Shown in pieces: positions 47,125-64,000 of a stretch of 64,000 nt of DNA. The stretch is taken from the NCBI GenBank assembly GCA_016647705.1, contig CM028333.1:29052743-29116742 (forward strand), given 5' to 3'. The DNA is from Eucommia ulmoides. Its lineage: Eukaryota > Streptophyta > Magnoliopsida > Garryales > Eucommiaceae. The stretch's first letter is position 1. Each line of letters begins with the position of its first letter. The position numbers and the translations under genes are program-made. The notes under the pieces are model-generated. The model had not been told where the DNA came from. It worked only from the letters and a program-made list of their open reading frames with translations, and searched no databases.

Positions 47125-49358
47125 ACTGTAAACCACCACCCACCTCCCCGAATCCATTCCCTCTAACTTCCCATCAGTACACTCTAATTCTTCACTGGTC
47201 GCCGCCACCGCCGCCGACGCCCTCCACCACCCTCTTCACCACCACATCAAAACCCGCATGCCCATTTCGGGTCCAAGTCACCGCCAACGCATCGGACATC
47301 TTTCTCGCAACAACCACCACTCCTGCTGCCGGCAATCCGCCGTTCAATTCCGATGACCAAACACTGCTCTCACTCCTCCGCCAAAGGAAAACTGAAGAAG
47401 CCTGGCTAGTCTACACCAAGTCCACCCAGCTCCCCAGTCCAACCTGCCTCAGTCGCTTGGTTTGTCAACTATCCTACCAAAACACCAAAGTTGGTCTCAC
47501 GCGCGCTCAATCCATCATCCAGCGCCTCCGCCGTGACCACCAACTCCACCGCCTCGATGCCAACTCCCTCGGCCTCCTCGCCTCGGCAGCCTCCAAGGCC
47601 GGACACACCCTCTACGCCACCTCCGTCATCAAGACCATGCTTAAATCCGGCTATCTCCCACACGTGAAGGCATGGAGCGCCGTTGTAAGCAGCCTTGCCT
47701 CCTCCGGAGACGACGGCCCCTCCGAAGCCATAAAACTCTTCAATTCCGTCACCCGGAGAGTCCGCCGCTTCGCCGACCCCACCCTGGTCAAAGACTCAAA
47801 ACCGGATACGGCAGCATACAACGCGGTTCTGAACGCCTGTGCCAATCTCGGCGATTCAAAGACATTCTGCCAACTGTTCAACGAAATGCCTGAGTTAAAC
47901 TGTGAGCCTGACGTCCTCACATACAACGTAATGATCAAGCTCTGCGCTAGGGTTAACAGAAAAGACTTACTCGTGTTTGTATTGGAGATGATTCTGGCCA
48001 AGGGAATCCCACTGTGTATGACCACGCTTCATTCCCTGGTTGCAGCCTATGTCGGATTTGGTGACCTAGAAACAGCAGAGAAAATGGTTCAAGCAATGAG
48101 AGGGGGAAGAAAAGACCTTTGCAAAATCCTGAGAGAATCAAACTCAGATTTTTACTCAAACGAAGAAATTGGGATAATGGAGAAATTGCTTCCAAATTCG
48201 ATCAATCCAAGCAACGGTCCGCCATTGTTACCTAAAGCCTATACTCCAGACTCTAGAACATACACAACCCTGATGAAGGGTTATATGAAGGAACGGCGTG
48301 TGGCGGATACAGTCAGAATGCTACAGGCGATGCGGCATCAAGAAGATAAAGCCACCCACCCGGATCACGTTGCATACACGACTGTTGTGTCTGCTTTCGT
48401 GAAAGAAGGATCGATGGATCGAGCACAAGAAATTCTAGCCGAGATGACAAGAACAGGCATTCCTGCAAATAGGGTCACTTACAATATTCTGCTCAAAGGG
48501 TATTGCCAGCAGCTTCAGATTGACAAGGCAAAAGAGTTGATTCGGGAGATGAGCAATGAACTAGGGATTGAACCCGATGTTGTTTCGTACAACACTTTGA
48601 TCGACGGGTGTATACTGGTGGATGACAGTGCGGGGGCTCTTGCTTACTTCAACGAGATGCGTGGAAGAGGCATTGCTCCGACTAAGATCAGCTATACGAC
48701 ATTGATGAAAGCTTTTGCTCTGTCAGATCAACCTAAGTTAGCAAATAAAGTTTTCGACGAGATGCTTAAGGACCCTCGTGTTAAGGTCGATTTGGTTGCA
48801 TGGAATATGTTGGTAGAAGGGTATTGTAGAATGGGATTAGTAGATGAAGCAAAGAAGATAATCGAGAGGATGAAAGAGAATGGAGTTTACCCAAATGTGT
48901 CAACTTATGGGAGTTTAGCGAATGGGATTGCTTTGGCTAGAAAGCCGGGAGAAGCGCTTTTGCTGTGGAATGAAGTGAAGGAGAGGTGTAATGGGAATTC
49001 TTCAAGTCTTCCACCATTGGAACCCGACGAAGGCTTGTTGGATACTCTGGCTGATATCTGTGTGAGGGCTGCTTTCTTTAAGAGAGCACTGGAGATAGTG
49101 GCCTGCATGGAAGAGCATGGGATACCACCAAATAAGACTAAATTCACGAGAATCTATGTGGAGATGCATTCAAGAATGTTTACCAGTAAGCATGCTTCCA
49201 GGGCTAGGCAGGATCGGAGGAGAGAGAGGAAAAGAGCAGCCGAAGCCTTCAAATTTTGGTTGGGATTGCCCAATTCGTATTATGGGAGTGAGTGGCGACT
49301 TGAACCTGAGGATGGAGATGAGTATGATTCTGATTATTCTTCATCTCCTGTTCTATAG
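47121..49358 (+). CDS. HCF152: Chloroplast PPR protein HCF152 (At3g09650 orthologue)
   Basis: An intronless 745-residue P-class PPR protein. Residues 1-55 are rich in S, T and P, poor in acidic residues, and look like a chloroplast transit peptide. Degenerate repeats start near 145. Clear 35-residue repeats include DTAAYNAVLNACANLGD (229 on), DVLTYNVMIKLCARV (264), DSRTYTTLMKGYMKE (377), DHVAYTTVVSAFVKE (415), NRVTYNILLKGYCQQ (450), DVVSYNTLIDG (486), TKISYTTLMKAFALS (521), DLVAWNMLVEGYCRM (557) and NVSTYGSLANG (592), for roughly 12-13 in all. The tail has a basic stretch (RRRERKRAAEAFKF), then FWLGLPNSYYGSEW and an acidic end, as I recall in the Arabidopsis protein. In Arabidopsis HCF152 binds the psbH-petB intergenic RNA and is needed for processing and splicing of petB transcripts, hence for cytochrome b6f. 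The MCM8 neighbour supports orthology. The next in-frame Met is far inside, so the 47,121 start is preferred. Confidence 0.9.
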   Translation: MNCKPPPTSPNPFPLTSHQYTLILHWSPPPPPTPSTTLFTTTSKPACPFRVQVTANASDIFLATTTTPAAGNPPFNSDDQTLLSLLRQRKTEEAWLVYTKSTQLPSPTCLSRLVCQLSYQNTKVGLTRAQSIIQRLRRDHQLHRLDANSLGLLASAASKAGHTLYATSVIKTMLKSGYLPHVKAWSAVVSSLASSGDDGPSEAIKLFNSVTRRVRRFADPTLVKDSKPDTAAYNAVLNACANLGDSKTFCQLFNEMPELNCEPDVLTYNVMIKLCARVNRKDLLVFVLEMILAKGIPLCMTTLHSLVAAYVGFGDLETAEKMVQAMRGGRKDLCKILRESNSDFYSNEEIGIMEKLLPNSINPSNGPPLLPKAYTPDSRTYTTLMKGYMKERRVADTVRMLQAMRHQEDKATHPDHVAYTTVVSAFVKEGSMDRAQEILAEMTRTGIPANRVTYNILLKGYCQQLQIDKAKELIREMSNELGIEPDVVSYNTLIDGCILVDDSAGALAYFNEMRGRGIAPTKISYTTLMKAFALSDQPKLANKVFDEMLKDPRVKVDLVAWNMLVEGYCRMGLVDEAKKIIERMKENGVYPNVSTYGSLANGIALARKPGEALLLWNEVKERCNGNSSSLPPLEPDEGLLDTLADICVRAAFFKRALEIVACMEEHGIPPNKTKFTRIYVEMHSRMFTSKHASRARQDRRRERKRAAEAFKFWLGLPNSYYGSEWRLEPEDGDEYDSDYSSSPVL

Positions 49359-50708
49359 AGCATAATAAGTGTAGGGCAGTCTTGTCTAAATATGTAGATC
49401 TAAATGTTACAGAAGTGTATCTTGTTCCAGTGTGAACTATTCTTCATTACATGAATCATCAGCTGTGAACAGTATCATGCAAGAAAGAACAAATGATATG
49501 AGATTCCAAGTATTGCTGAACTGCTATATTACATGTGAATGCATGTGTCACTTACAAGGAACAGCATTTGCACGTTCAATAGGTCAAATTTTGGGACACG
49601 TGGAACAAAGTAATTATGCACTTAAAATAGGACACAGCTTCGCCGTCAAAATTGTTCAAAACAACTGTTGCAAAAGTCATTACAGTGTTGCAAATGACCT
49701 GAATTCTAATGGAATAAATCCCCAGGACACGCACCAGTTTTCTTTGTGAATCGGCTGAAGGTAGTGCCTGCATTAGAGAAACTACATTAACCAATATATA
49801 CACAAGCATGTCACCGACTTTGATAGATTGGAAATTTGGATAAACAAGAATGTAAATTATCACAAGGTGAAATAATAAGAACCAGAAACCAATTCTGATA
49901 CATACGAAGTTGTGTAATAGGACCTAGAACAAACAAAAAAAAAAACCTGTCCTCGTGTACAATTTAATCCCTTGACCGTGCGGATGATTGAGTCCATGAA
50001 TAAGATGAGGATTGCACCTGCATTGATAGGAGGGTGGGAGAGAGATTGAGATTCTCTCTCATTGGGTTTTCAAGAGCCAAAATGTGATATCCATTTCTCT
50101 CCTCGTACGGGTGTTTCAATAAGATGCTTGAGCGGGTTCCACATCATAATGGCCCTAATTACTTTATACAAGCAAATAGAAGGTAAACTACACATTCGTA
50201 CATTCCATTATTAGTATTAGTAGGAGTTGAAAGGGAGAAAGGAAGAAAGAGTTGAAAGGAGAAGGACAACCCTGAAGGAAGCTCCCCTGCTCCTGTTTTT
50301 CTTAAAATGAAAAACTAAAAGCAAGATAATTAATGTAATCATTATAAACTCATTTGTGCTACAAGATATTTACGAATATAAGCCACAATTTAGTTGGCAG
50401 GAACTTTTTTAACTAACACTTAAAACAGAATTCTATGCTTCTTACTCATTTGTCGGCCCAAGGGAAGGAGTGTGGTGCCAACCACCAACCACCCCAACCC
50501 CATGTTTTCGGAAGTATCAAACTATAATGTAATTTTTATTCTTAAAAATAGCTTTGCAAGGCAAAAAAATAGCTTAAGATGAATTGTCAAGGTAATGGTG
50601 ATAACCATCCACTATTTTATTCTTTCACCAGAAGCTTAAACTCATCTCTATTTTTCAGTTGAATAAACAATTTAGGTAGCAGCATTCATATGGATGAAAG
50701 TTACAGTA
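49359..50708. other. Convergent intergenic region between HCF152 and MCM8
   Basis: About 1.35 kb should hold both 3' UTRs. The small open frames here (for example at 49,432 and 49,863) have no recognisable similarity and appear random. No RNA gene was recognised. Confidence 0.6.
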
Positions 50709-59943
<9,235 letters not shown>

Positions 59944-61650
59944 CTGTTGAAGTAGCACAGTTCACTCAATGCAAGTACCATATTGCAGTTCTTAAAGTTC
60001 ATCAAGAATTTGTAACTTCTAATTATCACCTAGACTTGTATATCAATGCCTTGTTCTGATAATTTAAAGACATATTAGATATGAGATTGACAACAATGAA
60101 GAATTGACTTGTCAGTCATAATCTTTAACTATTTTCACAATAAATAAATAAAAAGGAAATCTGCAACGTAGAAATTTACAAATTGTCTCATCAAACTTCC
60201 TATCGTGCACATGCAAATTCTAGCACCCAAAATATTGGTATTCATTTATGACGAGGAAATGGACTGGCAAGTACACACCAGCATTGTCACAGTTGAAAGT
60301 AAGACATAAAGACTTCCCATAGGAAAAACAAAGAAAATAGATAAAAGCAAAGCAAAAATATTACACAAGAATAATTGGCCCTCAAGATGTTGTGAAATGT
60401 TGGATTTGCTTTGATCAAGTATACATCCAAAGCCTTGGTGGCAGCTCAGCTTATTCTAGATAGATGAAACAAATAAATTCAAAAAATAAACAAAAGCATG
60501 GCAATCTACAGTCTCAAGTTTTCCAGGATTGAAAACTACTTCCCAGCTCGATATCCACAACAGCTACATTTTCTCAGCACAATATATGGTGTTTAGAGCA
60601 TCCCCATCAAACCATGTAACAATTCACAAAGCAGCCTTAACAAATACATGGGAGATTGGGGAACCCAATGTGGAGGTTCACACCCGCCCTCATATGCGAC
60701 CAAAGATTGCACACCAGGCGAGACCATAGATGAATCGGGAATCGCAGTGGGCAGAAAAATCAGATGGAACAAGCCTGCAAAAGTAGCTCCTCTGGCCTTC
60801 ACAGCAACAACAGTGTCTAAATTTTGGTTCTTGTCAGCTACCTCACATATACACATGTGACGGCCCAATTAAAATCTGACGTGTGAAATGCATTCAATCC
60901 ATGCACATTGGGAGAGGCTTCCTAGTTTCTCAACATGGGATCCACTTGGTAAATAAAACTTCACGGGTCAGATATATTTTTGTTCCGCTAAGAACCTTTG
61001 AATGGAAAATAGGAGTATGCCCTATAACTATGTTAGAAGTATTTTGCTAACATTAACTTATCAACTGGAAGCTCTTCAATGAGTTTTTATAGGCTCACAA
61101 TGGTAGTTGCATCTCCCAATAGTAGTTAGGTTTCACAGGGTTAATTTTTCAACTTCAAATTTTAACCTTGTGATGGCCTGATTGACAACCCTCACTTAGG
61201 TGAGTCCTCAAAGAGTACATGTGACCTATACCCTGCAACAGTTTTCTTGCCTTAGTCTCGTTGAGGGTTATACCCATCCTTAACATCACATTTTACAACA
61301 TTATCGTCTTAGGAATGAGCAAGAGAATATTTTAAATGAATTTTCTTAATTATGTACTGTTTTTTTTAATAAGTCAAGCAATATGGATTGTTGCTACCCA
61401 TTGAACCTCCTTCATGAGGTTCCCAATCACAGAGGTTGGATTTACCTCCCTAGTTGACTTCCTTACAGGTAAGACTCATCCCCCTCAACAATTTAAGATC
61501 TAGCCACTGCTAGTTTTTGGAACATTGTCACAACTCGTGGGAATATTACATACGGATATTAAGCCTCAACCTTCTTTTTATTCCATCAATTCTCATTACA
61601 CCATTTCTTTAAGCAACGTTCGGAATTTTTTAATCCCAGTAACACTATCA
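59944..61650. other. MCM8 intron sequence; no exon recognised
   Basis: Upstream MCM8 exons (Walker A and before) are not found here, so this is taken as intron. One minus-strand stretch at about 60,460-60,360 reads AATKALDVYLIKANPTFHN and is followed by a possible GT donor, but I do not recognise it. An open frame at 60,868-60,593 also has no recognisable similarity. Confidence 0.5.
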
Positions 61651-61659
61651 AATAAATTT

Positions 61660-61912
61660 ATTAGGAATATTATAGATATAATATTTTATCAAATTGATAA
61701 ATTGGTTGAATTTATTTTTCATATATGACAAAGGGTATTTATACAGAGTATTCATAACCTATTTTAAGAAAAGTCAACTAAACAATCAATCTACAATCAA
61801 TCTGACAACTAATACTATGATTTTAATACATTAATTCCTATCTAAATAAGGAAATATAATTGTACAGAATAATACAGATGTACACAGAGTAATACGGCCG
61901 TATATGCTAACT
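61660..61912 (-). mobile_element. 3' LTR of a second Copia element (approximate left border)
   Basis: It follows ACTTGAGGGAGAG, the polypurine tract just after the pol stop. In element sense it starts AGTTAGCATATACGG, probably from an original TGTTAGC. The far end is placed near 61,660 by the loss of LTR-like TATAAATACCC..CATATATGA sequence and is uncertain. No target duplication can be tested because the other end is outside. Confidence 0.65.
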
Positions 61913-61919
61913 CTCTCCC

Positions 61920-64000
61920 TCAAGTTGGTGCATAGATATCGCACATGCCCAACTTGGATAGTGCTATATAAAATGGACCACTAGGAACGGCATGGGTCAT
62001 CATATCAACTAACTGATCTGCACTCTCAATGTAAGGAACCTTTATCCTGCAAGAATCTAGATTATCTTTGATGTAGTTCCTGTCAAACTCAACGTGTTTA
62101 GTCCGATGGTGTTGTATCGGATTATTTGCAATTTCAATAGCTGTCGTGTTATCACAGAAAACTGTCATGGGTTTCTCTGAACCAAAGCCGAGTTCACTTA
62201 GGAGAATTCTTAACCATGTAAGCTCCGTAGTCGCATGATGAAAGGCACGGTATTCAGCTTCCGTAATAAACAGCGACATCACATTTTGTTTCTTGCTTCT
62301 ACAAGTCACTAGATTACCCCCAACAATTGATACATATCCTAACGTAGACTTCCTGTCCAATCTGGATCCAGCAAAGTCTGAATCTGTGTAACCAACAATG
62401 TCCAGATGTCCATGTCTGGAGAACATTATACCTTTGCCTGGAGAAGACTTAAGGTAAGCCAAAATACGATTCACTACTCCCATTTGTCAGTCACTCAGAT
62501 TGTGCATGAATTGACTCACAACACTAACTACATATGACAAGTCAGGTCTAGTGTGAGTTAGATAGATCAACTTCCCCACCAGTCTCTGATATCTCTCTTT
62601 GTTCGTTGGAATCTGATCAGGATAGACGGTTAAGCCATTGATTCACCTCAATGGGAGTATCTACTGGTTCACAAGTTGAATTCCCAGTTTTAGCCAAGAG
62701 ATCTAATATATACTTCCGTTGGGAGAGAAAGAGTCCATGCTTGGACTGAGACACTTCAATGCCCAAAAAGTATTTTAGAACCCAGAAGTCCTTCATTTCA
62801 AATTCCTTAAACAGATAGTTCCGTCTCTTTTATAAAACAAAGTGTGATCTGCCAAAGCTTGCATGAAACCATACTCCTTCATTGAGTGGCTTAATTTGCC
62901 AAACCATGCTCTTGGCGACTGTTTCAGCCCATACAGGGCCTTTTTCAACTTGCATACATTACCTCCTCTTGGTGTATACCCTAGAGGAGGATCCATATAC
63001 ACCTCTTCCAAAAGATCACCGTGTAGAAAGGCATTCTTCACATTAAATTGCCTTAATGGCCAAACTAGATTAACTGCAAGAGACAGTATGACTCTAACAG
63101 TATTCATTTTGGCCACAGGAGCAAATGTCTTTTGATAGTCAATTTCATAAGTCTAGGTGTAATCCTTGGCAACCAGTCTAGCCTTATACCTATCAATTGT
63201 CCCATCTGACTTATATTTTACGGAGAAAACCCACTTACACCCTACTGTCTTCTTCCCTCGAGGTAATTCAACCATCTCCCGAGTAGAGTTCGTCTGGAGG
63301 GCCTTCATCTCATCTACCATAGCAGATTTCCACATAGGGTCTTCAATGGCTTCCTGAAAATGACTAGGAATTGACATAGAAGACAACTGAAGGGCAAATG
63401 CGAGGTGAGTTTTAGATAAACGATAATAAGAGACAAAGTCAGAAATAGGGTAAACAACATTAGAAGATGATTTTGAGAAACCTATCCTATCAAGTTTCTT
63501 TCGATCACGAAGAGGATATCTCCTAAGTTCTTGTGGATTCAAGGCAATGGATTCAAGATTAGGATCAGTTCCTGAAAATGAAGTTTTAGGGGAAGAGACA
63601 CATACCTCAGGGTTGATCTTAGAAGACTCATCTGATGGCTTGGTAGTTTCATCCGGGGAGGTATTGGAGTTTGGAGGAGGCATGACAATAACATCCTTAT
63701 TCTTCTTTGTGTAGCCCTTTTGAAACAGACGAGTTGGTCTTTCACCCCTTTCCTCAAATTCGGATTTAGCACCACCGGATTTTTCTGGTTCGATTTCAGC
63801 ATTTTTAGGTTCAAATTCAACATTAACAGGTCTTTCACCCCCTTCCATCCAAATCCTCCCCCTTACTGGAAATCCAAAACTTTTTCTCTTCTAACCACAA
63901 GTGTTCCTCTTCCTTACTGTTTATCTCCCCCTGAAAAGGAGCCAAAGATACATCCTCCGAAAAATAAGACTCTGTTGGAATAATTGATTGATTATTTTGT
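61920..64000 (-). pseudogene. Copia pol relic (RT and RNase H), runs off the right edge
   Basis: From 63,848: a charged linker, YPLRDRKKLDR, and the RT start (SHFQEAIEDPMWKSAMVDEM, GCKWVFSVKYKSDG), with a stop at 63,153. RT resumes as [35 protein letters not shown] and GLKQSPRAWF. Between KRDG and FEFEMKD-type sequence (near 62,820) about 20 residues are missing, including the catalytic YVDD box. RNase H is at 62,483-61,920 (YTDSDFAGSRLDRKST, FCDNTTAIEIANNP, HHRTKHVEFDRNYI). Stops and the deletion make it non-functional. It probably lies in the next MCM8 intron, in the sense direction. Confidence 0.85.

Noticed and set aside
47469..49147. Minus-strand open frames within HCF152
   Set aside because: Shadows of the PPR coding frame; the plus frame has conserved 35-residue repeats.
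60593..60868. Overlapping open frames on both strands within an MCM8 intron
   Set aside because: No recognisable motif, no matching splice context with MCM8 phases.

Overview
This is plant nuclear DNA, almost certainly from a eudicot with a large, retrotransposon-rich genome. The evidence is an intronless chloroplast PPR gene, a split MCM gene with GT..AG introns, tRNA-primed LTR retroelements, plant-type LINEs, and very little coding sequence in the first 46 kb.

Only two cellular genes look intact. At 47,121-49,358 (+) lies a 745-codon PPR gene whose C-terminus and neighbour identify it as HCF152. Facing it, at 59,943-50,709 (-), are the last eight exons of MCM8. In Arabidopsis these are neighbours (At3g09650 and At3g09660), so the pair looks like conserved microsynteny. 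Two Copia elements sit in MCM8 introns. One, at 54,749-59,544, carries a 1.7-kb PIF/Harbinger-like element in its 5' LTR. The other starts near 61,912 and runs off the right edge.

The region 1-34,000 is a nest. A broken Copia element (1-3,679) abuts a decayed carboxylesterase pseudogene (3,727-4,479). An old Tat/Ogre-type Gypsy element is scattered in four blocks between 4,868 and 34,001: protease; RT/RNase H; RNase H/integrase; 3' UTR and 3' LTR. It is split by one 2.1-kb LTR (family LTR-B) and two large clusters of one non-autonomous Gypsy family (LTR-A). LTR-A has a tRNA-Asp-type primer site and a mostly non-coding interior with, at best, a partial gag. One LTR-A cluster itself holds a chromovirus-like LTR.

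The region 34,002-45,700 holds two decayed LINEs on the minus strand. The first is interrupted by an LTR-B and an LTR-A copy. The region 45,700-47,000 is AT-rich sequence leading to the HCF152 promoter.

The most distinctive structure is in LTR-A. Every copy with an intact 5' half carries, just upstream of a TATA-like box where one is visible, an array of short palindromes built on ACCGC..GCGGT. Their arms vary between copies but mostly still pair. Most copies also have a short hairpin at the extreme 3' end whose stem changes sequence yet still pairs. LTR-B has a comparable array built on GTCGAC/GTTGACC.
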